The translations under genes and the position numbers were made by a program. The notes beneath the pieces are model-generated. The model was not told the origin of the DNA, made no database searches, and worked only from the letters and a program-made list of their open reading frames with translations. From positions 97,501-141,000 of the forward strand of contig CAJNDS010001502.1 of the NCBI GenBank assembly GCA_905221605.1: 43,500 nucleotides of DNA. The letters are read 5' to 3'. This document shows, piece by piece, positions 24,000-34,055 of the stretch (position 1 is its first letter; each line of letters starts with the position of its first letter). The stretch is from Symbiodinium natans. Taxonomy: Eukaryota > Sar > Dinophyceae > Suessiales > Symbiodiniaceae.

Positions 24000-24055
24000 A
24001 AGAACCAGACAGACAAAGGCCCAAGAGTGTTTTCATGGCTTTCGTTGCTACTATT

Positions 24056-24148
24056 TACTTAAGAACCCCAAAAGAATAAAAGATAATAATCCCTATATTA
24101 CCCTCAATAAGGAAGAGTATGGAAGAATGTTTTTTCGGGGTTCTTAAG
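24056..24148. mobile_element. Small MITE-like element
   Basis: About 92 bp bounded by CTTAAGAACCCCAAAA and TTTTTTCGGGGTTCTTAAG, an inverted repeat of at least 12 bp; the interior is AT-rich. It lies 60 bp after the hairpin at 23929. No other copy was noticed in the window. Confidence 0.65.
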
Positions 24149-24166
24149 CAATTAGTAGATTGCATC

Positions 24167-24210
24167 CCTAAACCCTAAACCCTAAACCCTAAACCCTAAA
24201 CCCTAAACAT
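24167..24210 (-). repeat. CCCTAAA tract
   Basis: Six tandem CCCTAAA heptamers between a MITE-like element and minus-strand coding DNA. Confidence 0.9.
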
Positions 24211-24319
24211 TGCATCAAGGCCACTTGCGCCATTCTTGGCCACTCACTTCGCTCCAATGCAGCTTGAAGTCCGCGACGAACAGGTGCAGACGATCCACTG
24301 CCAGGTTCCTTGGACTAAA

Positions 24320-24990
24320 GTTTAGGGTTTAGGGTTACAGGCTGCTGTAACAACAGGTACGATGGCTGCAAGCACGGCGAACTTGTTCAGGGCAGTTGCA
24401 TGCAGTTTGGGCCTTGGAACTTGGTATGCAGCTGTCAAAGCCATGCGCAGAGTCTGCAGCCTTCGGTAGTGCTGTCGAATCTCAAGTCCTCTGACAGCAA
24501 CGCGCCCCGCAAACGTGCGACGCAGAATGTTGCCACCAAACCATACAGCAAACCTCAGGACACATTGACATGACAGCGGAATGCGCCCACTTCTCCTGCC
24601 TCTGTACCAACGTACACCTTAAAAAATGTTCTGACTGTCGCCCAGGATGCTAGAGGCCAGGCTGAAACTCAAAGACTGAGCTGTCTTGCCCGCATCTGTC
24701 ACGGTCTGCCTTATTCGATCTAGGAAAGTGTGCCATTTTGGAGTGTGACTGTGGATCTGTGCACGCGCAACTGCGTGTTTGACAAGTGGGCACACGCACG
24801 CGCACCCGCCATACTGAGTGCAAAGCAGAAGCACGAGCACAGCCGACAGAATGAAGACAGGGATGCCTTGGCTGTAGTCGGTCCGGCGCCAGAAAACTTT
24901 CACAAGCAACCGCTGGTGGATGTGTTGAGACAAGAAATGCAAGGCAATACGGCGAGACTGTATCAAGTGCGGGAATGACCGCCCATTCAA
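24320..24990 (-). CDS. Membrane protein, family not identified
   Basis: Two minus-strand exons are visible. The upstream exon (about 24990-24635) includes the hydrophobic helix GIPVFILSAVLVLLLCTQYG followed by a basic/amphipathic region (FLDRIRQTVTDAGKTAQSL). The downstream exon (about 24605-24340) has no internal Met-started frame but reads coherently: CVLRFAVWFGGNILRRTF, then GLEIRQHYRRLQTLRMALTA, then AVLAAIVPVVTAA. The joint between them is not resolved. It may be the 5' part of the multi-pass gene at 20.0-21.2 kb, in which case the TG block would be intronic, or a separate gene. Confidence 0.5.
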
Positions 24991-25325
24991 AACAAGTACA
25001 CTTCAAAAGGTGGACGGTGGGCTTGTTGCTAATCTCCAAGCTGTGGTGCACCCCACAAGCAAGCCCCGCACATATCTACGTACGCTGTGACTCGAAAACC
25101 CTAAACCCTACACCCTAAGCCCTTGGAATCCAAGCTGCCAGCAGCCCAAAAGAAGCAGGCTGGGAGTGCCAAGAGCAGCCTGGATCCTTTGTCCAGCTCC
25201 GCGGGGTTTGGCTCCTTTCAGATGCATGGGGTTGAGGGTTTAGGATGCTAACTTAGATTACAGCTGCAAGGCTCGCAAGTGTCTACCATGGTGATTCTTC
25301 GACCTGACTGTGGCTACCAATTTTG

Positions 25326-25397
25326 CCACTGAACCCCAAACCCTAAACCCTAAACCCTTTGCAAACCCTAAACCCTAAACCCTAAACCCTAAACCCC
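25326..25397 (-). repeat. CCCTAAA tract
   Basis: Two runs of CCCTAAA heptamers with a short interruption, immediately downstream (minus strand) of the Ser/Pro-rich coding region. The last codons of that frame run into the tract, so the real exon end must lie before it. Confidence 0.9.
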
Positions 25398-25399
25398 CA

Positions 25400-26268
25400 A
25401 ACCCGGATCCTCGAAGCTGAGGTGTGTCTGTGTATGCGAGTCCAGGATGTTGGCTTGCGACTCTTGGTTCATGATGACAAGGTTCGAGCCGCGAAGTCGC
25501 AAGCGCTTTTGTGAAGTCTGCGGCACCTTTTGCTGAATGGCTTGGAAATCTGCATCTTCGGCCTGTGAGTTGAGAAGTCCGGGTATGATTCCGTCCGGAG
25601 CATCCGGTGGCGCTAGGCAATTGCGGGACTCAGGTGCCGAGACGGTAGGAGCCTCCGGAAGCGGACTGCGGATACTTCGACGCTCGGACCGAACGGACCC
25701 AACATCGCAGACCTCTTGCAAGAAGGCGCTCTCCAACTCCACCAGGCTCTGTATTGAGGCCACTGGTCGCCGGGGCTTCGTAGGCCGGGGCTCCTTCGGT
25801 GAAGTTGGTCTTGCCGGTGAGGATGGGGAGTGGCGATCTGGGGATTTCTGCGGCTCTGCCAATGCTTCCATGGCCCCAGCAATTTGCTCTAAGTATGCGA
25901 TGACGGTCTGATTCGTGTCAGCATGTACGAGGTACTCTGCCAGCTTCTTGTCCAGAAGCTTCTCAAGCCTATACTGAACTTGGAACCGCAGCAAAAATAA
26001 CATTTTAGCTGTTTCTTAGGAACTACAGTGCCCTTAACATCAAAAATCACTCCCAAGTATCCCGAAGAAGCCTGCTCTCCCAAAGGTCCACTGGTAGGCC
26101 CATGGCCTTGGCGGCGCTTAAGCTAGCCGTGCTAGCCGCAAAACTTGCTGTCGCCATGGATGTGTCTGCCTCTGGGAGAAGCATGTCTCCACAAAGAGTC
26201 AATGGGCTTTCAGCCCGGTCATCCATCTTGAGGTGTCCCGGCGGCAGTCGAGCACGGCTTTCTGCCAC
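25400..26268 (-). CDS. Hypothetical Ser/Pro-rich protein, two exons
   Basis: Exon 1 (about 26268-26045) contains SMATASFAASTASLSAAKAM and ends LLRDTW. Exon 2 (about 25970-25400) opens LEKLLDKKLAEYLVHADTNQ, a likely helix, then has a Pro/Ser/Arg-rich region (SPDRHSPSSPARPTSPKEPR) and a polar tail. They join in frame through a GT-AG intron (TGGGA|GTGATT ... TATAG|GCTT) restoring WELEKLLDKK. The frame upstream begins after a possible acceptor (GTGGCAG|AAA), so the true N terminus is elsewhere. It follows the CNNM gene on the same strand and could encode that protein's C-terminal tail. No family is recognised. Confidence 0.55.
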
Positions 26269-26639
26269 AGGTTTGTGAGGGTACTTAGCTACTTGATTGA
26301 AGATTCAAGCACGTAAGCTCGGCAAGCAGAAGCTCCTTTCCATGAACGAGGCATAGGCCCAGTATGTGGCTAAGTTTCATCATTGATGGACTGGTGCTTG
26401 CCACAAGTGATGCTTGCACAAACTGTTGACATGCATCAACTCTGTAGAATTTATGCTGCCTTTAGATCCGGCTCCTGAGGATCACGTCCCATTCCCCACC
26501 TGATCCTCAACACCCCTTTTAATGGAAATACTGGGCAATTAGCAACCAGGCAGAAGGAGTGCGACAAGGACACCTGCACCCTCTCACACATACTCTCGCA
26601 CTCTTAAGGGTGACCTGCGCATGTCTCCGAAACCGGCGC

Positions 26640-29600
26640 CTTGCGCACAAGTGCCATGTGAGTGCCACCTTTCTTGAAGGCATTCAAGCATGCCACCAGC
26701 TTCGTCTCCTCTTCCGAATCGGGCTGCAAAACCGGGCTGTGAACCATTTGTGATAAGCCTTCCTTTGGTACCATGCTACAGTAGTCCGACGGAGGTACCG
26801 TTCCTGTGAGCAAAGTGGTCGGAGATACAAGCGCAAGATGAGCATCTTGCGGCTGTCTCGCTTGATCTTGCTTGTATCCATGCTAAGCCCAGATGGGGGT
26901 TGACGATACATTAGGGGACCCCGAATAGACCGAATAGACTCTCAAGAAGTAGGATCCCCTTATAATAAGGCTCCAAGAAGGTAGCCCCAAAGTCGTAAAC
27001 CGCCAGATGATGCCCACCCCCTTCCATATCTTTCAGAAGCCATGTCCTCGAAGACGCTCTCAACCTGGCTTGCTTGACATTGAAGAACGGGCATGTAAGC
27101 CAGGCTGATGAGATCTTATAAAAGTCGTAAAAGCTGCCCTGTGCCTTCCTGCCAAAGATCTGAATGAAATCGCCAACCTGACACAAACACTTGCTGCTGA
27201 AGGCATGGAGAAGCAAGAAACCAAAACACTAAATGCTAAACCCTAAACCCTTCCGATGTTGGCAGCAAATCATCCGGACTCCCGTGGCCATGCTCACAGC
27301 CTTCATCTCATCCTCTGGATCGGCAAGCATCAAGTCCTGATGCACTCCATCCCCTAAACCGTAAACCCTAAACCCTAAACAGGAAGTATTGCAGTCACAG
27401 AGCAGGGGCTGGACAGTCGTCCTTCGTGTACAAGAGGCCGCGATAGTCATGTTTATCTCTTCCATAAATGGGAATTCGACCTTGGAAATGGTTGGAAACG
27501 TCGGTGGCTCTTTGTGATACGTTCCTTCCTGAAGACGAGAAGCTGAATCCGGTCTCAAAGATCTCCCGGATAGCATCGTATCCAAGCTTCGTGTCGCTGT
27601 TTAAGAAGTAGGCCTCGAGCCCATGCTGAGATCTTGAAGCTTCGCTACAGGGACTCGAAAGCCCGAGCTAAAGCCGAGCCCTGCGCATCCTCCAGCGGTG
27701 TCATGATGTCGCCAACCTTCAGACGAAATGCATCATCTGCGGCACCGACGTGAACTCTCGAGATCGCTTCCCCAAGCAGTGAGAACAAGAAGGACAGTCT
27801 TGCTCAGGCCACCTGTTTGTCACGAAAGCTGAGGGCACCTTCAGCAACCTTCCAGGTCAAGGCAGTCAGCCATATCAGCGACTTGCACTGTCTCCGCGAA
27901 GGCAAACTGACAGACGCTAACCCTGACTTGAGAATCAGCAGTTCAACACAATCGGGGAAGCAACCTCACAAGAACAACGCAGCGAGAAAGACCGTGCTAC
28001 GGTGTCGATTCAGCATCTGCTTCCCAAGAAGGCCTGTTGTGCAATTTTACCCTCCTCCGCATCCACAGCACCCAAGGAGATCTGAAGCTTCAGCATCTCC
28101 ATCAGCTCCTGAGGCCCTCAACCCTAAACCCTAACCCCTAAACCCTAAACCCAAGGAAGTCCACCAGCAAAATTCTTGGGGAATGTTGCAGTTGGCCGTT
28201 GAAGTCGCAGTTTAAAGGTGGGGCTCGTGTGTCACATGAAGTCGGGCCCCCCAGTGCTTGTGTGCCAAACATCGTTGCTCAGGTTTAGGGTTTAGGGTTA
28301 GTTGGGTACAAGGGTTGCGGCTGTGGGCTTGTCCCTGATACCGGTCAGTTAGCCGGGCCAGGGAGCTGCCGGGGGTGAAATTCCCCGGGCCCCCTCCCTC
28401 CCTACTCCACAGGGTTTAGGGTTTAGGGTTTAGGGTCCAATGCATCCGTACGTCCGGAGGGGGGGACCATTGAATTGAAAGCCTTAATGGTTTAGGGCTC
28501 CGGCCCCCCGCAGAAGTAGATCACTGAGCGAACGCACCATTAAGGCCCGGGCTTGCTTTTAACATAAGAAGAGACATGGTCACTTCTCTAAAATATGCTC
28601 CCCTTCTGGGGTCCTTATCATAAGGTGGCCCCTCTTACTTAGGGTACTGAAAAAGGGACCATAATGTAGGCATGGTGAACAAGAGCGATTGCACAAGCTC
28701 CCACGGAGCTAGCGGTTCAGACTTGATGAGCGAGGGCCTACCTAACTTGCGACTAGACTGATGTTCAAAAGTAGAACCCTCGTAGGCCCGCTGCTGTTCG
28801 GCTGTGGATCGTGCCAACCTGCCGAGGATGCATGCTAGCTTGCCCGTTTTCGGCTAAGGCCATTTCAAGCTCCCGAGCATCTGACGTAGGCCAAAACTGA
28901 ATTCTAGTTGCCAACGCTAGGCGCCCCAGCGCCCAGCTAGTGACAGCATTTCCGCTAGCATTTACGATCTACGCCCATGACTTTTTGCCTCCTGGCCCAG
29001 CAGCCAATCCAAAGCGAGGCTCATCGGCTTGGTGACGATGAAGAACAATATCCTGGCCAGGCAGACCACCCCCCCTCCCTTATCGCTGACTCCAATGACC
29101 CCCCCACGTGTACCGTGGAGTATCTGTGGGCCCACGGGAGCTCGACAGTGGCGTTCGATAGCCGAGTACTCTCTCTCGGGCAGTCGGGACAACATGCCGG
29201 CATGGCATCAGAAACTTGACAATGGGAACCGTTCTCGCGCCGACCTGGCACTTGCTGGCTGGCATCGCCATGGATTAGCAGGAGGTATTGGGCGGGAACT
29301 TGCCTAAAACTAAACCCTTTTTGCATCCGGGCTTGGGGCAGGCCGACTTAAAACTAAACCCTAAACCCTAAACCCTAAACCCTAAACCCTAAACCCTAAA
29401 CCCTAAACCCTAAACCCTTGGGACCCGTAGATTTTATGCGTTTCGGCCACTGGGCAGCCCTCCGGCCTGGAGCGCATACCTGGAGCAAGCCGCCTGCAGC
29501 AACTTTGAAACAAGCTGTGTTCAGCCCTAAACCCTAAACCCTAAACCCTAAACCCTAAACCCTAAACCCTAAACCCTAAACCCTAAACCCTAAACCCTAA

Positions 29601-30782
29601 ACCCCCGAAATAGTGTTTCGGACCAAGTTTCGCAGGTTTAGGTTGCTTAGGGTTGAAGGACATCAGGAAGGAAGGCCATGAAGCACCCTTGCAAGTTCTT
29701 GCAAGCCACATTGTATTATTGTACTAGGGTCTTTAGGGTTTAGGGTTAGTGGTGTAGAGAAAGTATATAGATGGTCAGCGCCCTTCAGGCTAGGAGAGCT
29801 TTTGCTTTAATGTTCACCTGCCGAGGCAGCACCCGGCTTGCTGGCCCACCTGTCCAACCCAGGATTACCTACTTTAAGTCTTCATCGCAAAAAAAAACAA
29901 CGCATCCAAGTTTTTTGTAGAGCATGCATGCTGCATACCAGCAGAGCACCCTTGTCCAGTGATGCTGCTGATGAGGATAATTGGTGCCCAAATTACATGT
30001 TTATTGGCATCTGTCTTGAACTCCCATCACCCTAGGCCTGGGGCAAAATCTCGCCGAAAGTGACGATCAATGCAGTAGAGACCTCATATACTTGTTGTGC
30101 CTATACAGTCTGGCGGAGGTCCAGGCCCGAAACCTGCCTCTGTAGCAGCCTACGATTGTGCAAAAGCATGCGCTTCTCAGCTACACTCTGTGCCTTGCAA
30201 TCTCCTGGGGTCGGCAGCTCTCACAAATGCATGGGTGGCTTTGGCCAAGATGCCAAAAACCCCACAATGCCATTGGCAATGTCCGCTGTCAGGATTGACA
30301 AGGCCTGCCAACATACCGACGTGCGGAGGCATACTTGCTGAAGAATCTCTGCACGTCCAGCTCCATACTGCACTGGGCGAAATTCCACGTCTATGCTGCT
30401 CAAGACAGAGGCCATCACACTGGCACAGGTAACACAAGCCAGGCAGGCAGAATTCACGGCCACGTTGCCCAAGAGGAGCGTGCACCTGCAACGCGGCCGG
30501 ACCCTGCTAGCATGTCGGGAGGTCGTGCTTCCCTGAAGACGTAGCCCCCTATGCTGCTTGCCCATGAAAGGCTCTTTTGGCCAAGTGGCAGAAGTTGGTT
30601 TCCAGACTCTCGAATTGGCGCGATCTTCGCAGCGCACCTGAGTCAAATCTGGGTCACCTGCTTACGTCACAAGGGCAGGACAGAAACACAGTTCAGGTGC
30701 TTGGAGCTACTGCAGACATCTGCAGCCCACACCTGGCCAGCTCCTTGTTTTCGCCTTTCTGAACTATCTGCAGGCCGATTAC
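26640..30782 (-). CDS. CNNM/MAM3-type metal transporter (DUF21 + CBS pair)
   Basis: A metal-transport membrane protein rebuilt from at least 14 exons: 30782-30733, 30637-30590, 30485-30449, 30304-30254, 30082-30038, about 29052-28989, about 28095-28034, about 27754-27687, 27613-27544, 27480-27422, 27336-27298, 27177-27145, 27064-27041 and 26708-26640. The DUF21 part reads GLQIVQKGENKELA, AAKIAPIRESGNQLL, TLLLGNVAVNSALSILTADI, VSTALIVTFGEILPQ and later SLALDWLLGQE. The CBS part reads VGDIMTPLED, YDAIREIFETGFSRIPIYGR, GLLYTKDLMLADPEDEMK and LNAFKKGGTHMALVRK. These are family hallmarks, in order. Resolved exon lengths agree with codon phase. CNNM/CorC proteins move or regulate Mg2+ and other divalent ions. 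The first membrane segment, the piece after FGEILPQ, and the C terminus after CBS2 are not located. Donors are mostly GC. Confidence 0.88.
26895..27003 (-). mobile_element. MITE-A copy 2, inside a CNNM intron
   Basis: Read on the minus strand it starts GGCGGTTTACGACTTTGGGG and contains CCTTATTATAAGGGGATCC and GAGTCTATTCGG; the other end is GTATCGTCAACCCCC. It shares the end sequence and internal blocks with the copies at 3422, 36029 and 39549. It lies wholly within the intron between the 24-bp exon (27041-27064) and the CBS2 exon (26640-26708). Confidence 0.7.
28095..28988. other. Probable intronic DNA of the CNNM gene with repeats
   Basis: TTTAGGG tracts at about 28118-28150, 28283-28300 and 28410-28435, and a MITE-like stretch near 28583-28665 (CTTCTGGGGTCCTTATCATA). 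I could not find the exon expected between the DUF21 and CBS domains; a short one may be hidden here. Confidence 0.4.
29347..29418 (-). repeat. CCCTAAA tract, about ten units
   Basis: About ten near-perfect heptamers in a row, within what should be a CNNM intron (between exons at 30038 and about 29052). Confidence 0.95.
29525..29606 (-). repeat. CCCTAAA tract, about eleven units
   Basis: The longest perfect telomere-type run in the window, only 107 bp from the previous tract and in the same orientation, also within the presumed CNNM intron. Confidence 0.95.
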
Positions 30783-31014
30783 CTTGGAAGCGTGGCTCTT
30801 TCTTGGGCTTCAATGAAAAAGAAACCTTCTTGCACAGTGCGGCGACATGTGCGCCTACATTACCCAAACCATGACACCCCCGTTGAGGAGTTTTCCTTTC
30901 CCTCGGCCTGTCACCCCACTGATTGGGGCTGTCCTATGGTGGGAAGGGTGTGCCGCGAATGGGGCTGGTCAAACGTCCATCCCTACTAACTAAAACAGGC
31001 CCCCCTTAACGAGG

Positions 31015-31390
31015 GTGGCTTCATACTGCAACTTCCCCGATCTCCCCTTTCTCTCGCATCCTCCTTCGGCTGGGTGTTGCTTTGCTGTCTCGCTTCTTCC
31101 CCTGTTCGGGAGGTCCTGCTTGCCACATTTGCCTGTGACCCATTTGATGATTCGCGACCGCACTCATCTCGCTGCTTGTCTGGCCTTGTTGTCTCTCTCC
31201 CTCTCGCTGCACACATTGGCCCCCCCGCCTTCTCGTCGCGCTTTGTTCTGCCCCCTCCACGATGGCAAGGACGTCCGCCGGATGTTTCTGTTCTTTGTTT
31301 CTGTCCAGCTCTGTCTTTTTCGAGCCCCCCCTCCCTGTTCATGACCGCCTCTGGCTGTTTCTCTTGACTTCCCTCTCCTTGCACCAGCTG
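31015..31390. other. Pyrimidine-rich stretch, no supported gene
   Basis: The plus strand is rich in CTCTC, TTCCC and CCCCC. The open frames (plus Ser/Leu/Pro-rich, minus Arg/Glu/Gly-rich) follow from that composition. It lies where the CNNM 5' end would be expected, but I found no DUF21 first-helix signature. Confidence 0.45.
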
Positions 31391-31392
31391 TC

Positions 31393-31430
31393 CCTAAACC
31401 CTAAACCCTAAACCCTGAACCCTAAACCCG
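31393..31430 (-). repeat. CCCTAAA tract
   Basis: Five heptamers including one CCCTGAA variant. Confidence 0.85.
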
Positions 31431-32095
31431 ACTTGCTGGGCTAATGTCAGAAACTTCTGCAGGTCTAGTGGCATCCAGTCCCATCAGGCCCAAGGTCAGC
31501 CCGGAGAAGAGGCCGGATAATGCTACAAGGAACCTGCAAGCAATTACCAAAAAGAGCCTGGGTTTAGGGTTTAGGGTTTAGCCATTCATCTCGGACATGG
31601 GGCGAATCGCTCATGAACAAGGGCCCAAGCATGTTTTTTTTTTTCAAGCGCGGCGGGCCCACGCGATCATCGGCAACGTTGCAAACAGGGGAAGAACTGG
31701 TTCACTGGCGTCCTGGCCCAACAAAAGTGCAGGCAAACCTCGAGGTCTTGAATGATCTTGAAACCCTAAACCCTAAACCCCAAATCCTAAACCCTAAACC
31801 TGCCGTGGCCTACCCACAGGGCATCAGAAGGATGTGCAGAAAAAGGCCTCGCCACATTCGGTGCTGTTTCCAGCTGCCGCAGCCTTTGCCAAGCATCATG
31901 TCCATGTTAATGTTTCAGGAAGTGTTCCTGCTTAGGGTTTCTTGGAGAACAACTGCGGCGACCTACCTATTTGGGAGATCTTCTGGCGTCTTGGCTTGGG
32001 AGTTCGGGGGCTGACGGGGCTGTGACCTGTCGTACAGCAGTCGTCGCAAGCAGAATCGCGACAAGGTAGACCTTCACCTGTCGCGCTGAAAGAAG

Positions 32096-32185
32096 ATGCT
32101 TCTGCCCGAGCCTGTATTGCTGCTGCTTGCGGTTTGTGCTTGGATGCCGGTAGCCTCTGGCAAACCTTTCACGTGGATACCGTGA
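32096..32185 (+). CDS. Possible signal-peptide exon on the plus strand
   Basis: ATG at 32096 opens a 29-residue frame, MLLPEPVLLLLAVCAWMPVA then SGKPF and four more, with the shape of a secretory signal peptide: hydrophobic core and small residues before a likely cut after ASG. GC and GT donor-like dinucleotides follow Ser and Thr codons near its end. It runs against the neighbouring minus-strand exons and no downstream plus exon was found, so chance is possible. Confidence 0.25.
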   Translation: MLLPEPVLLLLAVCAWMPVASGKPFTWIP

Positions 32186-32199
32186 TCAGAAAAGACACT

Positions 32200-33142
32200 T
32201 GCCATGTTCCGAGGTCCCAGAATGTCTGGTCCATCTCCCTTTTGAGCTCATCAAGCAATAGTATGAGATCCTTTTGGATGAAGCTGACCGGTTTGCAAGC
32301 AAGCTGTTGACTGTAGTTCTGCCGTGGCAACTCTCAATTCCCACTACCACCGAATCTGCCAGGAGCTGGAACACCAGTCCATGTCTTCATCCTTCACGTC
32401 TGCAAGCTTGAATTTGGGACAGATCTTTCTCTTCCCGAGATGCACCACTGCATATAAATCCAAGACGTACGTGCATATGCAAAGACTTGCGGATCTTTTG
32501 TCCACACAGGTTTAGGGTTTAGGGTTTAGGGTTTTGGGTTTGGGGAGGTCCTTCCAGCCTCTTGACACGAGCACTCTGTGCACTGGAGACATGTGCCCTG
32601 CAGAGCGGCACTGCGCTGCTCGGAACGCCCGTGGGAAAATCTCAGCTGCACACTGTTTTGTAGGTCTAAACCCTAAACCCTAAACCCTAAACCCTAAGCC
32701 CTAAACCCTAAACCCTAGCTTTGTCTGCCATGTGCTTCCTTCGTATCACCATCGTGTGCGCAAACGGGAAGCAAGTGAGGACGTCTGCTCGCAAAGCAAG
32801 GTCTCAAGCTGGCATGCCATGGTCTGATTGTAGCCGAGAAAACTACATGTTCTCGATGCTTCCATCGGCTCTAAGGAAGCCGATGCGCCGAACTTGTTGC
32901 ACCTCTCATTTTTCGTGAGGTGACTGGGTCAGCTCACGTTCAGATGCAACTAGCTTTGGTTGCTCGCGCACGTTGCTGAAGTAAGTGTACCCCAGGAATC
33001 CAACCTCCGAAGCCAATCGAGTGCAGGCAGCCGGACGGCTATGTGGCACACAGAAGTCTCCAATCAACAACAAGGCTGCAAAAACTGAGCATGCTGCCAG
33101 TGCCAGAGCATAGCCTGGCCACGATAGGAGTGGACTCGACAA
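32200..33142 (-). CDS. Hypothetical protein with an N-terminal membrane helix
   Basis: Three minus-strand coding segments. About 33142-32906: LSWPGYALALAACSVFAALL, a likely membrane helix, then GYTYFSNVREQPKLVASERE. About 32445-32365: KICPKFKLADVKDEDMDW. About 32320-32200: SFIQKDLILLLDELKREMDQ then TFWDLGTWQ. The last two have no Met-started frame but are clearly protein-like. Exon joints are not resolved, and a TTTAGGG tract (32511-32534) and a CCCTAAA tract (32667-32719) lie between the first and second. The gene sits between the kinase gene and the CNNM gene on the same strand. No family recognised. Confidence 0.5.
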
Positions 33143-33313
33143 GAAATAGTGTTGCGCCGCTAGTCTGCCACCTCAAGTTAGTTAGAGTTTAGGGTTTAGG
33201 GTTTTGGGGTTTTAGAAACTCTGGGAAATACGAAATTGGGCGAGTTGCCCGTCGCATGCTTCGGCTTGATGGGCTCGCCAAGCATGATGGCTCCATACCT
33301 GGTGCCCGTCAGC

Positions 33314-33445
33314 ATCCCGTCAGCTACCATGCATGAGAAAAGCCGTATTTGTTTTCTTCACCCTTAAGCTAGATGGACAATCCCGTCAGCTGCCATGCAT
33401 GAGAAAACTCATATTTATTTTCTTCACCCTAAAGCCTGATGGGCA
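33314..33445 (+). repeat. Tandem duplication, 66-bp unit
   Basis: ATCCCGTCAGCT starts at 33314 and again at 33380; both units continue CATGCATGAGAAAA and TTTTCTTCACCCT.AAGC. Two copies, about 85% alike by eye. Confidence 0.8.
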
Positions 33446-33512
33446 CAAAAATTCCGGACTGCAGGGATGGAATACACTGCGGGTGGGAGACCCGGGTGAG
33501 CTAAAACAACCA

Positions 33513-33652
33513 CTTGGGGGTTCAGGGTACTTGTTGACCCAATGCTACCTGTACTTATAGCCCAAGAATCACCATATTGGGGCACCGAAGGGGCTCATAC
33601 GTACAATTATACTTTATATGTAATTGGATAATAAGTACCATGAACCTCCAAG
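33513..33652 (+). mobile_element. MITE-B copy 4
   Basis: 140 bp from CTTGGGGGTTCAGGGTACTT to GTACCATGAACCTCCAAG, inverted ends. The interior block GTACTTATAGCCCAAGAATC and GGGCACCGAAGGGGCTCAT parallels the copy at 16295. It lies within or beside a minus-strand open frame (33614-33865) whose end is therefore element-derived. Confidence 0.8.
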
Positions 33653-34055
33653 CATGTGTCTGTTCTGCAGCTTCGCAGCGCAACCAATGAAACGTTCCGA
33701 AACGTCGTCCTGAGCATCATGGTGGTCGTTTAGCACAGGCGAGCACTTACTTCTCCGCCAAGGATCACAATCTTGAGACTCAACGCCCCGCAGGATTTGA
33801 TGACCATGTAGCCTTATTTGAAGACTTAGGCTCACGGATGGTGCGGATGCACTCACCGAAGTCATCTTTTGGCCACCCTCTCAATATGACTCAAGAAATT
33901 GCATCCAGGGCAGCCTTGTTCAGCCACTAAATCCATGCAGCATGACAGCTCAGGGTGCCAAGCAAAGGGATTGCAGAGAGGGGCAAGACGGTGCAAGTCA
34001 TGATCTCGTCACTGTTGTGCCTTCTTTTGGAACGGTCTTGGAACGCTTTGTGACT

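Noticed and set aside
26985-27045. WLLKDMEGGGHHLAV, similar to the CBS2 motif of CNNM
   Set aside because: The in-frame splice from 27041 to 26708 gives a much better CBS2 (LNAFKKGGTHMALV); this stretch is in the intron and partly in a MITE.
33475-33505. A GGGTGGGAGACC...CGGGTGAG stretch recalling the 3' part of 5S rRNA
   Set aside because: Only about 20 bases match and the rest of a 5S gene is absent.
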